Source: Cercozoa sp. M6MM (Eukaryota; Endomyxa: Ascetosporea). From it: a stretch of 43,848 bases of DNA. The position numbers and the translations under genes are program-made. Shown here one piece after another: positions 11,075-24,369 of this stretch. Position 1 is the first letter of the stretch, and every line of letters begins with the position of its first letter. The DNA lies in NCBI GenBank assembly GCA_040357565.1, contig JBDODJ010000090.1, one strand, 5' to 3'. The notes beneath the pieces were generated by a model that was given only the letters and a program-made list of their open reading frames with translations, searched no databases and was not told the origin of the DNA.

Positions 11075-12809
11075 ATGTGGAAAGCTTGCGCTGGCCAGTT
11101 GTGGTTGAAAGGAGCCGATGCTCGAGCGATGTCCTTCGGTTTTGGTGCCCTGGCGATGCTGTTTTTCGGAGAGTACCTCTTGTACCCGACTTCGTCTGCG
11201 TTTCCACAGAAAGACGAATACTTGGCTTTCATTGTGTAAAACCCTTTTTGTCCTCTCCAGTTGCCCCTTTATTTCTCGCCTTTTAACCCTGTTTACCCCT
11301 CCCCGTGCCCCTTCCCTTTCCTGTAGGCCACTGATCCTTATCGTAGCACGGACAGGGATCGTTCTGACCGTGATGTGGTCGCTGTACGCCACCAGTGAGC
11401 GCTGTCCCTGTGTGGTGACGTCGTCATCGTGCGCTCTGTTTGTTGGATTGGCCAGTGCGTGCCCCCTGTTGATGTTGCTGCTGTGGAAGAAACTGCACCT
11501 CTCGACAGTCCTGGTGGGTGCAAGCATGCTATTTGTGTCGCTGGTCCTTTTCGCCGTCGTGTGGGTTCTGCACGCGCGCTACTGGCAACAGCACACGCAG
11601 CGTACTGCAGCTAAGTTTACTGCAGGAGTTGGCTCCGTGCACGTCCAGCCGTTCACCTGGCATGCATGGCTCTCGGCGCTGCTGTTCGGCTTTGCGCCTA
11701 TCCCTTGCTTTGATCCTCTGTCGGGCCTTTCCAACAAGAACGGCAACGACAGAGCAGGCGATGAGACAAGCGATGAGACAAGTGACATGTTCGAACAGCA
11801 CCACATTCTTCGTGCGCTGTTTGTGACACGCGGCATCTTCCTGGCCGCCGGCATCTGGTTCACCACGCGCGGTCTCGCCGACATCCTCATTGGCGACACT
11901 GACAGCAACAAGTCCTTTGGACGACAGTTCTTCTACCAACTGTGCGTTTCTTTGCCTTTCCTACGATAAGAGTACCTTTTGAGTGAGCAGGTTCGCCGCC
12001 GCCATCTCGGAAGAGTTCGGCAAGCTGTGTGCTGCTGCTTCGGGTAGTTTATTCCACTCCGCGTAAGAATGTAAATATCCTCTTTGCAGTGCTGGCGTGC
12101 CTGCGATACCGTCGATTGCCACTGGCCTTACCGATGGCAGCAATGCTATGCGGTGCCATCTTTGGAATCTACGAGAACTACACTTATTTACGGTTTCCTG
12201 AGGCTATAGCTTTCCAACTCTACAGCCACTGTACATTTATGCATCAAAAGATGTGTGCCGTGGTGTAGCTTGGAGCGCATTACCGGATTCGCGCCATGTC
12301 GGTAGGGATACACACAATGTCGCCTTGCATCGTGTCGCTCACCTATCTGATTTATGGTCTGCCCATCGGTACAGTAAATTTACGGTAAGTCTCCCTTGGT
12401 ATATTTATATGATTTTTTTTTTTGACAGCATCGACAAGCTTTGTTCTCGTCGTGTTGCTGCACACTCTCAACAACTCACTGGGTGCTCTGATTGGCCTGT
12501 TTGCCATCTTGACTTGTGGTACGATAACAGAAACTCGTTGCTAAATTAGTTTGACAATATAAATTTGTGAAGTTACGGTATATTTATTTCGTATATTGAT
12601 CTAAATTTACTGGTATATGTGAGGACGCAGTCGTCAATGTGTTGCTGCACTACATGCTGGCGCGTCACCTGTGGTGCAAGCTCCTATCTCTGCCGAAAAC
12701 GCACCGCTCGGTGGCCGTCTTTCTCGCCAACAATCGGGATGTCTACGAGTTGCTTTGTCGGGTAGACGGTTTCTTTTCAACCGCCAATGTAGACATGTTT
12801 CGTGTGTGA
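11075..12809 (+). CDS. PrsW-like intramembrane metalloprotease (M82-type)
   Basis: A multi-pass membrane protein with the motif series of the PrsW/M82 family, which cleaves other membrane proteins within the bilayer; bacterial PrsW acts on an anti-sigma factor. Exons: 11075-11235, 11327-11941, 11991-12043, 12090 to about 12202, 12269-12368, 12429-12518, 12631-12809. In order: five or more hydrophobic segments in the first two exons, a Ser/Asp-rich loop, then AAAISEEFGKL (EExxK motif), FGIYENYTYL (xxxEN motif), RAMSVGIHTMSP (His in a membrane segment) and LLHTLNNSLGAL (second His motif). These would bind the metal. The junction between the EN exon and the next is unresolved: phase demands a non-GT donor near 12202, or a sequence error. 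The soluble C-terminal tail of about 60 residues ends MFRV. The start is the first ATG after an acceptor-like tract. Confidence 0.7.
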
Positions 12810-13422
12810 ACTCAGTGTGGTGCCCAACGCTTCGACCAAGCTCCGGCGGAGCAACAGATCGCCGATTTGGTCCACACGAACCATAGCTACCATCCGGACC
12901 TTCATCTCACGACACGCAGCAACCTCGAGGTCTCGGTTGTGGCGTCGCACAATACGCGAGCATCATCAACCCCACTTCTAGAGAATTTCTAGAATTCTAA
13001 TCTCCCTTTAAACAACTCAAAAACCTGAAAATCCCAGTCGCCAGTGGACGCGAAGAACTTGCTCTCGTTTGATAGAAGCATTGACCTGCAAGCAATTGCA
13101 CAAAGAAAACGAGAGGAACGCGTTTTGGTCGGTACCGTGACAACCAAGCTAAACCGGTCTCAACAATGACTGACGTTTTTTCCTCTGCAGAAACAGAAAG
13201 CGCGCGAAAGCAAATGCTGGCAGAACCTTGTGCCGAGAAAAATGACGCAGACCCAAAGCCCAACTGTAAAGAAATCGCCTGTTCAAAGGTACTGTAAAAC
13301 TCTAATGCAGACAATTTTTAAAAAAGTAGAATGGTGATTCTGGTAATTTATTAAGGTCGCGGCTTGCCACCCAACCGAGCTGCTGGTGAGACTGAAAGTG
13401 TGCTGAGGCGGGTTTACGCACC
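12810..13422. other. Intergenic region, PrsW-like to SAPS gene
   Basis: About 610 bp without a supported gene. It holds the 3' end of the PrsW-like gene and the promoter of the SAPS gene. A 43-codon frame starts with ATG at 13166 (MTDVFSSAETESARK) and could be an upstream ORF or a leader exon with a donor near 13288. Nothing else stands out. Confidence 0.6.
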
Positions 13423-14605
13423 ATGGAGGCACAGGGCGCCTTCTGGAGTCAAAACTTTGCAGCGGTTTTTTCTCTCATTTTTTCGCCTCACGAGGCCAGA
13501 GCGGCTATGAGCGCACGTGACAGCGCTCCTATTTGTGCTCACATCTGGGGGCACAATGTGGACTCAGTGTGCACGCTGTTCGTTGTCTGGATGCCAATAG
13601 AGTCTTAAATTTATCATTTTTCTTGTGCAGGTCTCGCACCCGGAGCTTGACGCGCTTCTAGCGTCGCCGGACGCCTCGCTAGAGGATGTACTAGACAATA
13701 AGGACGTTCTTTCGGCTTTACAGAACTCGAATGCCTCGCTGCTGGCTTTTTTGTCGGAGGTGCCGCATGTGCGACGCATGGTGGTAGTATCAAGAGTATC
13801 ATTTGTGAAAATGACTCGTGTGTATCCGCGTGCTTGGCAGGAGTTTGTAACGGTACCACCGCCGCCAGAAATGGAAGACGATGAGCGATATTCGCGAAAG
13901 TTGCCATGGTACAGATACCTTCCATGTGTTGACACGCGCGTGCGTTCTGTGTGTATATGTCTGTGTGTTGGCGGTTGTGCAGGGTGGCCAACGAAGTGCT
14001 CAGCAGTGGCATCGACTCAGTGATCGAAACGCTGTGCGAGCCAGAGAACCACCTGCTCGAACACTTGTTTCGCTTTCTCGGCGTCGAGGTTTTCGAAGAG
14101 GAGACCACGGTGGCATCGGCGTCGGCGTCCGGCACGACCACCTCGGCCACAACAGCCACAACAACGACGACGACGACGACAACAACGCCAACGACAACAG
14201 CAGTGATTGACGAAGACGATGACAGTGTGGACCCAGTGCTGGCAGGGTACTTCCGCGCACTGATACAGACACTGGTGGTGCGTGCGCCGGCGCAGTTGGC
14301 CTCGTTCGTGGAGCGACACGCGGCCGCCGTGACGGACGGTTTCATTCGACACCTGGGCAGTCAGTCCGTGATGGAGACACTGGTGACACTGGTGTGGTCG
14401 CCGCTTGGACTCGTTTCGGCTCAGCAACTGGCCGCGCTGGCTCCGCCGATTCCGAACCTCGACACGGCCGAGCCGCTGTGGGACAGCACAGGCTTGCGCA
14501 CCACGGCGCAGCAGCTCTGCCTGTCGCCGCTCGGTCTCGGCAGCGGTCGCTTCTGGGCCATCGAGCAGCGTCTCGTGGTACTTGCCCTTCTCTCTTGACC
14601 TGTGC

Positions 14606-14699
<94 letters not shown>

Positions 14700-17079
14700 C
14701 GTGTGACCGCCTTGGTGTGGACAGGAGAGACTGCTGGAGCAACTGTCGGCCGAGCACACGTGGAACGAAATGGACGCCGCGGCCGCCGTGCTGACGGACC
14801 TGGTGCAGCGGCACGACACGCACACGCAGGCGCTGTTCATGCACCTGGTGTCGCCCGGCGTGAGTGCGCTGCTGTTCGGACAGCTGCACGCCAACCTCGA
14901 GGTGGTGCGGCAGACCGGTGCTGTCTCTGCCGACAGATCTTGTGACGGCGAGCAGCAGCGCCTGGACCCGCTGCAGGTGGCGTGTCTCGGCCGCTCGCTC
15001 TCGGTGGCTACGGCGCTGTTCACGTCGATCGACGCACGACTGGCGCGACACGCCGCCGTCGTGGCTGCGCCGCCTGTGTGGGACCGTGTCTCGCTGCTCG
15101 GCAACGCTTTCGCCGAGCACTGCTTGAGTGCCGCTGCTACCCTGCTCGCTCCTCCTGTAGCCTGTGTTTACCCACTGCCCTTCAGCCTCACCGAGCCTTG
15201 CACAGGAAGGCGACGAGAGCTACCGACTGGGCGAGCTACGCGTACGACTGGCCGAGGCCGTGCGCGCCGTGTTCGTGCGGTGCGGTCTGCACGTGCAGCA
15301 GGAGTTCATTCAGTCGCAAGTGATCAAGTCCATGTTCGATGTGATCTTGTCTTTGCCTCCTCCCTCTTACTGTGCCATACCCATTACCCCCCGCCCCTTG
15401 AGAGTAGTTGTCATTCGCACGGCCGCGCATGTCGCTGGCGCACACGCAGTTGCACGGCATAGTGCTGCGTGTGCTGACGTATGACCCGCTGAGCTCGCAG
15501 ACCGAGGCGGTGCGCGGTGCAGCGCCCGTGTTCCAGCAGCTGCTGCGCCTGGTGCCGGACTACATGCCGCTGAGCAAGGGTCTCACGGTGGGCACCTCGC
15601 TGGGCAGTGCCGCCATCGCGGCCGCCGGTGTCGACAATGCCGGCGCACTGGGCATGTCGGTGGGCGCCGTGCTGGCCGCCGTGCATCGCGACGAGTCGTC
15701 GCCGGCGTGGTTCTCGCTGCGGCAGGTGGCCTGGGCGCCGCACGCCTACCTGAACCCGTCGCTGTTCAAGCCCGAGAACGACAACGTCGACAGCGACAGC
15801 AGTCGCAACGACAGTCAGCTCATCATGTCGTCCTCCTCGGACAGCGAGCGCAGCAGCAGCGACGACGACTCGGACGATGGTCGTTCCGACTCCGACTCGG
15901 ACGAGGAGGCAGCAGAGGACAGCAGCAGCAGCAACACGCAGCAACAGCAGCTGCAGCAGCAGGCTGACGAAGGTCCGAGCGACCTGGAGGTGCGGCAACT
16001 GCAGGACGAGATCTTTGGCGCACTGCAGCAGAGTCGGCACGCCGCGCACGCTGCCGTCGACGACGCCGACGGCGATCTCGACGACATCGAGGCTCAGTTC
16101 GCCAGCGATGACGACGACTTTGACCGTGACGACGATGATGATGACGACGGCATCCCGGTGCGGCAGGCCGAGTGCAGTGCCGAGGAGGAGAACGCCTACC
16201 TACTGCACTCGGCCTTTGAGCGACTGCGTCGCTGGACCGCGCTGCTGCGGCACGTCGTCGTCGACCTCGACTTGGTGCCCACTGCCGCCGCCGTGCTGGA
16301 ACGCAACACCGAGGAGTGCCTGCCTCGGCAGCCCTACGGACACGCCATGGTCGGCTCGAGGCACGGCATGCTCGGCTTCATCACGGTACGCTCACCCTCT
16401 CTCGATGCGTACATGTGTACCTTCCCCTTCCCGTATCCCTTCCCCTATCCGCCTTGTATCCCTCAGGTATGGAGCGAGGTACTGCAAGCCCTCGCCGTGG
16501 AGACCGGCCTGGCACGCCTCGTGGACCGGCACAGCACGGCGAGCGTGTACGCCGTCAAGGCGCGCGAGGCCGGCGTCGACCTGCGCGAGGCAGAGGCGCG
16601 ACACGACGCGCTGGAGGCAGCGGCCACCACGACGAGCAACAGCAGCGAGCACGCCTCGGACCTTGAGCCGGAGGGTGAGGAGCCGGAGGAGCCGGAGGAG
16701 CTGCCAGACTTTTGTGCCATCTTGCGCGCGCACAGTGTCGACGACGCCGACGCGGCCGAGGCGGTGTGCGAGCAGCTGCGTGCTGTCCTGTCGCAGCTGC
16801 GCTCGCCGGCCTTTGCGCAGTTGGTGGCCCTGAGCACTCCCGAGGACGAGCGCAACCGGTACCCGCTGGGTGCTGACGCCACTGGCTTCGACAAGGTCGA
16901 CGACACCTACGATCACTTTGCTGGTATGTGTCTCTGCTGTGTGCTGTGTGGTGTTATGGATACGACTGTACTGAGACTGCTGATTGTAGAGGACGACGAG
17001 GACGTGCACGTGCACGTGCGACACGACCTGCAGCGACTCAATCTCGACGACGACAGTGCTTTCTACTCGCACTACGCCA

Positions 17080-17110
<31 letters not shown>

Positions 17111-18135
17111 CGATGACGATGACGCTGCTGTCTTGTGTAACTTGCCCCCCCCCCCCTGCGTTTCACTTACCTCTACCCTGTACTTGTGTAGATAAGAGTG
17201 ACAACGATGACGACACCGACTGGGCCTTTGCCGATAGTCAGGAGGTATGCTCTTTCCAGTTGTTCTGCTGTAACCCTACCCCCCCCCCCGCAGAGGACAA
17301 CAGTGAACGACTTCGCATGGACAGACGCGAGTGACTTTGATTTCCAACAGCAGCAACAAGTGCAACAGCAGCAACAACAGCCACAAGAACAGCAAGCCTT
17401 CTCATCGCCGGTGCCAGTACCAGTACCAGTGCCTCAGGACGACTGGGCCGCCTTCGATGACCTCATACCCACCATCATTGAGGAAGCGGAGGAGGAGGAG
17501 AACCAAGAGGACCGAGAGGAGGACTCTCAGGAAGCAGCAGTCGCACAGGGAGACGAGCCGGGCGAGTCGCATGTCGTGCGCGAACTGCGCCAGCTGTCGG
17601 TAGCAAGCTCGCCCAACAAGCAGGCGCGCGGCGGTGCCACCAGGTCACGCACGCAGAACCTCACGCAGGCACTCGTGCGCGACATGTGTCACAACAATGA
17701 CAATGACAACGACATCGACATTGACAACGGTCCCAGCAACGTGCTCAACTTTGACGATGTCGATGATGACGAGGAAGATGACTGGGCCAACTTCCAGGTA
17801 CACACATTGTCTTTGTGTCTCATGATGCCTGTGTTGTGTACCTTGGTGCCTCGTAGACTGCCCAGAGCAACGTCGATTTCGCCGAGGCGGTGGACTCACT
17901 GCCGGACGACATCGACGTCGACGAACTCGTGGCAGCGCAGAGTCCCGAAATGAACGTTCGTGTCGCGCTGAATCTCTCCTCGTCCGACGAAGACGACGAC
18001 CAGTCGCAACGGCCAGAGCAAGCCACCGAGAGCGACGCTCCCGGCCGATCACACGAGCAACAGCCTGAGGCGCTTGACGGCGATGGCGAGCCAAGCGTCC
18101 CGGCGGACGATGCTCGTGAACATGAGAGGAATTGA
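13423..18135 (+). CDS. SAPS-domain regulatory subunit of protein phosphatase 6
   Basis: Regulatory subunits of this family (PP6R/SIT4-associated proteins) bind the PP6/Sit4 catalytic subunit through a helical-repeat SAPS domain. Twelve exons splice in phase to 1279 residues: 13423-13464, 13631-13780, 13841-13908, 13983-14577, 14725-15156, 15206-15340, 15408-16385, 16467-16923, 16990-17136, 17192-17244, 17294-17797, 17857-18135. The N terminus keeps the short lead with FW and then ELDALLASPDASLEDVLDN. Family-like segments include DERYSRKLPWVANEVLSS and FVERHAAAVTDGFIRHLGSQ; YGHAMVGSRHGMLGFIT parallels the RRHGYMGHLTRIA segment. Insertions are unusual: a Thr run near residue 150, a large Ser/Asp/Glu-rich block in exon 7, and acidic and Gln runs towards the end with DDWAAFDDL and EDDWANF. 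The intron at 14578-14724 is largely a GT microsatellite. Confidence 0.92.
14610..14698 (+). repeat. GT dinucleotide microsatellite in SAPS intron
   Basis: An almost pure (GT)n tract of about 88 bp lies between the donor at 14578 and the acceptor at 14724. Confidence 0.95.
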
Positions 18136-18329
18136 GTTTTGCCGGTCGGTGAAACTCATTCGATTTGATTGTCGTGTACATTTCAGCTTTGTCAGTTTCG
18201 TTTCGTGTGTCATGATTAAATCGAGAAGGCAAGGGCCTTTCCTTGCTCTAAATTGGAATTTAAAACGAAAAAACGAAGCTAGTACTGGTGGACACCTGCA
18301 ACTAATTATAAAGGCGCGCGGGCCAGTTG

Positions 18330-20943
<2,614 letters not shown>

Positions 20944-21285
20944 CTGTCAGGGGGGGGGGNNNNNNNNNNNNNNNNNNNNNNNNNNNNNNNNNNNNNNNNN
21001 NNNNNNNNNNNNNNNNNNNNNNNNNNNNNNNNNNNNNNNNNNNNNNNNNNNNNNNNNNNATGATGTGGCACGATTAAACTCATGCTGGTACGGTACAGTG
21101 CTAGGTTGTTAGCATTCATTCATTATGGCATACAGTACAATTGAAATACTGGCAACTGATTAATATAATAACTCGAAAGTTGAAAGTAGTGTTGAAGCGA
21201 AGAAGCAAAGCGAAGGTGGTGTAAAAATACACCGGGGGAAGGGGGGTTGCGACATGTCACAGCCGGCAGTCACCTTTTGTCGCAG
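20944..21285. other. Gap-containing region with no supported gene
   Basis: It holds the 100-N gap 20960-21059, a poly-G run before it, and about 225 bp of AT-richer sequence after it. The 5' exons of the Gln-rich gene must start in or beyond the gap, yet the next plausible minus-strand exon (ending 21286) carries its own stop codon. The missing sequence must therefore include at least a promoter and start. Confidence 0.6.
20960..21059. other. Assembly gap (100 N)
   Basis: A placeholder gap directly after a poly-G run; it removes the 5' end of the Gln-rich gene. Confidence 0.98.
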
Positions 21286-21777
21286 TCAGCGACGACGGTG
21301 AAAGTGAGGAGGCGAGCCGCAGCGCGCTTCGAGTGCGCAAGGCTGCGCACTGCTGCAACGCACGGCGATGGCGTGCTGCAGCCGCAGCTCCAGCAAGTGG
21401 CGGAACAGCTCGCGCGCACGGCGGGCGACGCGCAGCACTCGCGCCTGACGTTCGAGCTCGAGTGCCTCCAGACGCTCGCGCTCGAGTCGTTCCTGCCGCT
21501 CTCGAACGGCGGCAGCAGCTTCGACGGCGAGTTCGCGGAGTTGCAGGCGCTGCTGCTGCTGCCGGCGCTTCCAGCAGACGCGGAAAGACGCGCCTCGCTC
21601 CTGCTGGCGCTGCAGCTGCAGACGCCAGCACTCGCGAGCGGCCGCGTCGCTGTTGAGCAGCAGCAGCAGGTGCTTCTCATGCTCACACGACGGCCCAGGG
21701 CCTGCAGGCGTCGGCGTCGGCGCCGTCTCGTTGTCACGGGGTGCACGCAGGCACCCGAAGAGGTTGCGCAGGAAAGT
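21286..21777 (-). CDS. Last exon of an Arg/Glu-rich helical protein
   Basis: An acceptor TGCGCAG precedes TFLRNLFGCLRAPRDNE. The frame then runs 163 codons to TGA at 21286. The middle is a long charged helix rich in Arg, Gln, Glu and Leu (for example ERQERLERERLEALELE), typical of a coiled coil. An upstream exon near 22013-22037 reading about ALCEM, with donor GTGAGTTTT, could join in phase, and further short exon-like pieces occur to 22390 (for example WHTLEGRMDSG), but their joins were not resolved. I cannot name the family. Confidence 0.5.
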   Translation of the reverse strand, partial: TFLRNLFGCLRAPRDNETAPTPTPAGPGPSCEHEKHLLLLLNSDAAARECWRLQLQRQQERGASFRVCWKRRQQQQRLQLRELAVEAAAAVRERQERLERERLEALELERQARVLRVARRARELFRHLLELRLQHAIAVRCSSAQPCALEARCGSPPHFHRRR

Positions 21778-22630
21778 CTGCGCACACGCACACACAGAGA
21801 CAGAGACTCGTGAATGAATGCACTGACTGTGTATAAAGACAAAACAAAAGACAGAAAACGACGGGCCAAAAACAAAAAACAAAAAACAAAACGACAAAAA
21901 AGAGAAGCGGACTCTCGGAGCAGCCCAGAAACCACTCCCACAGTGCATCGACGCCCCAAACAACAGTGTTGCACAGTGAAATACAGGCACACAGAAAACT
22001 CACCATTTCACAAAGCGCAAAAAAGCGTTCTTATAGTGCACAGTGCACTCTGGCGTTCGGGTAGTTTCTCGTATCACAAGTCTCAAACTCACACAATGCG
22101 TGGTGAAAGAAGGGGCCAATTTTTTGTACAAATCGCGTGCCGAGCACTCACATGGCTACACCGGAATCCATTCGACCTTCCAAGGTGTGCCAGAGTGTCA
22201 CTACACTCGCCCCATCACCCTGCACACACCCACTTGAAACGCCCAGAAGCCGCGCCCACAGCAAGAACGTGCTTAGATTAGATGTGGAACGTGTGCAGCG
22301 GGGTCTCAAAACTGCACAAAAGCCGCTGCACACCTCCCGACGTGCTCTCGAGCCGCAACAAAAATCAAGTTTGCAAACAAAATCAGTCACTCGGTGCGCG
22401 TTTCTCCACCCACAGCGCCGGTGACTAGTGACACTTTTGTGGGCAGTCCTGAAACTCCACTAGTATTTCCTGCCTAATAGACGTGCCTAAACCTCTAATT
22501 GCGCTCAGCGAGATCGGGAACACCGGAACAGGTATTTTTGGCTCAAACTGACACAACTTATACTGTACGAGCTAGAACTGTGTTTGCTGCTGTGTGCGGC
22601 TGTGTGCTAGTTGTCAGTTAGTTAGCAGCG
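21778..22630 (-). other. Unresolved 5' part of the helical-protein gene
   Basis: An A-rich tract (plus strand 21838-21905) and several donor- and acceptor-like signals on the minus strand are visible, including GTGAGTGCT near 22158 and GTGAGTTTG near 22090. Short open segments between them suggest small exons, but no single phased model emerged. Bases 22391-22630 show nothing I can support. Confidence 0.3.
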
Positions 22631-22922
22631 CTACTTGTACAGGCAATACTCGATCCAGGACATCTCGACGAGCGAGCGAATGGCCTGGTAGACCGACCTG
22701 CAGCACGTCGTCCAGCTGCCGCACTGCTCGACTCGGCGTGTTGCCGTGCACTTGCAAGTAGAAGAATACTGTTTTCTGTGTCGGCGTTGTTGAAATAAAA
22801 GAAGAGAAGAGGTGGCTGTGTCTGGGGGTCCCGTATCCACACCACGAAGTGTTACTTACTTCTGGTGAATATAAATTTCAAATTTCCCTTTTTGTCGGTG
22901 CACTCCCTCTCTTTTTGTTTGG
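22631..22922 (-). CDS. Possible small gene or 3' fragment, unidentified
   Basis: Three exons fit in phase: 22860-22922, 22752-22815 and 22631-22684. They encode a segment with KGKFEIYIHQNHLFSSF, then KTVFFYLQ, and a last exon AIRSLVEMSWIEYCLYK ending in TAG. Introns are 44 and 67 nt. The aromatic-rich sequence looks like real protein but I do not recognise it, and no start codon was found. It could be a 5'-truncated copy or a very short gene. Confidence 0.35.
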
Positions 22923-22954
22923 CTTAAACATATTCGATAGCTTATGTGTATCGT

Positions 22955-23272
22955 ATGGCGTGGGCGTATATATCGTCTACTAACGTAGTAGTTACAGCAC
23001 TAGTCAGGCGAGAATCAGTTCGACTTGACGTTGATGTTCATGTACGATGGAGACGAGCCAGTTACTCGGCGCAGCTACTCTGGCGCACCTTGTATCGTAC
23101 ACAGGGATGCTACCCCTGTATGCGTCCCTTGTATGCTTGTGTGTGCAGCAAGCAACGGGCGGTGACGGCAACCTGCGAGGCCATTCTGTCCCGTCTCGTC
23201 GTCTTTCGGCAGTATTTCGTTCAGTTTCAGGTGACCCGAGCCGACGGGGATCCCCAAATCAACGCAAGCTAG
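22955..23272 (+). CDS. Small unidentified protein, 86 residues
   Basis: Exons 22955-23091 and 23149-23272 encode MAWAYISSTNVV to PQINAS and TAG. The intron is 57 nt, a multiple of three without a stop, so its retention would also keep the frame. The last exon (AILSRLVVFRQYFVQFQ) is helix-like. Its 3' end is antisense to sequence that also follows the intact polyubiquitin gene (antisense 40914-40960, where FVQFQVTTPINAS can be read), so this end belongs to a duplicated block. Confidence 0.4.
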   Translation: MAWAYISSTNVVVTALVRRESVRLDVDVHVRWRRASYSAQLLWRTLYRTQGCYPCMRPLYACVCSKQRAVTATCEAILSRLVVFRQYFVQFQVTRADGDPQINAS

Positions 23273-23296
23273 CGTACTAGGTCAGTTCAGCTGCCT

Positions 23297-23602
<306 letters not shown>

Positions 23603-23788
23603 CTAAAGCCCGGCTCGAGTGTTCGATATGTCGCTCGCACACGACGCCAGATAAAACGACATGTGCTGTACGGCACAACACACGCACATGCCTGTAGCTG
23701 ACGCTACGGTCAATAGCATTTCTCAACCAGTCAAATTGTCATCTGACTAAACTTACTCGTCAGCGCGGACGATCAAATCTGAACCAGT

Positions 23789-24369
23789 ATGGTTAATAGT
23801 GGAGGGTTAGTTTTGCTAGGTATCTCCTGCATTACATCCTGAGGCTTCTACCTTGCATTGTCAAGTGTTGTGCAGACCTGACTTCTTAGCTTGGGTCAAG
23901 CTTTCTACAGATCACGCTCTTTGACTGCAGGTATCTCTTCTCCAGCTTCCTTCTACGGAGCTCTTGTCCCTTCGCTTGATACGTTCTGCCGTGATAGTGC
24001 TCGGGCTGTTCTTTTTTAATTGCCATCAACAAGCCTTCGAGCTTTCGACGACCTTTTCTACAAGGGTAATTTACTGTATCGTGTGTCTTCTCATCCTCAG
24101 CATCGACGCCATTCTATCTGACGTTTTACTTCTTTTATTTAGTCGTCTTCAATACCTTAGTTTCTGCGCTGGTTTCCATATCGCAACATCTAGGACAGGT
24201 GGACTGGCAATTACACTCACCGAAGCGGCGCGTAGCACTGTCGCCGGCCAGTGTCTGCCCAGGTGCTGCCGGTAAGAAACCAGAAGTGTACGGTAAGGGT
24301 GGCGTGGTGCTAGATATCCAGCGAAACTACACTATTATTGTGCCACTGTCCGTGTTGCGGCACCATTAA
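23789..24369 (+). CDS. Small predicted membrane protein, unidentified
   Basis: Exons 23789-23819, 23931-23982, 24034-24065 and 24101-24369 fit in phase to 127 residues. It begins MVNSGGLVLLGISSPASFYG and carries one strong hydrophobic segment (YLTFYFFYLVVFNTLVSAL), then a polar tail ending LSVLRHH. A competing splice (donor at 24271, acceptor near 24322) would change the last residues. Its end overlaps the stop-codon end of the convergent PHD gene by 35 bp on the opposite strand. No family recognised. Confidence 0.4.

Noticed and set aside
13166..13294. 43-codon plus-strand frame starting MTDVFSSAETESARK upstream of the SAPS gene
   Set aside because: No homology recognised and no phased downstream exon. 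The SAPS protein already starts with a family-like lead at 13423, so this was left as a possible upstream ORF in the intergenic entry.
12997..13314. 105-codon minus-strand frame in the PrsW-SAPS intergenic region
   Set aside because: It has no splice context, family resemblance or supporting neighbours, and composition looks random.
22631..22815. Apparent frameshift or 13-nt mini-intron before the last exon of the small minus-strand gene
   Set aside because: A normal 67-nt intron with a donor at CAA/GTGCACGG restores the frame in phase 0, so no frameshift or ultrashort intron is needed.
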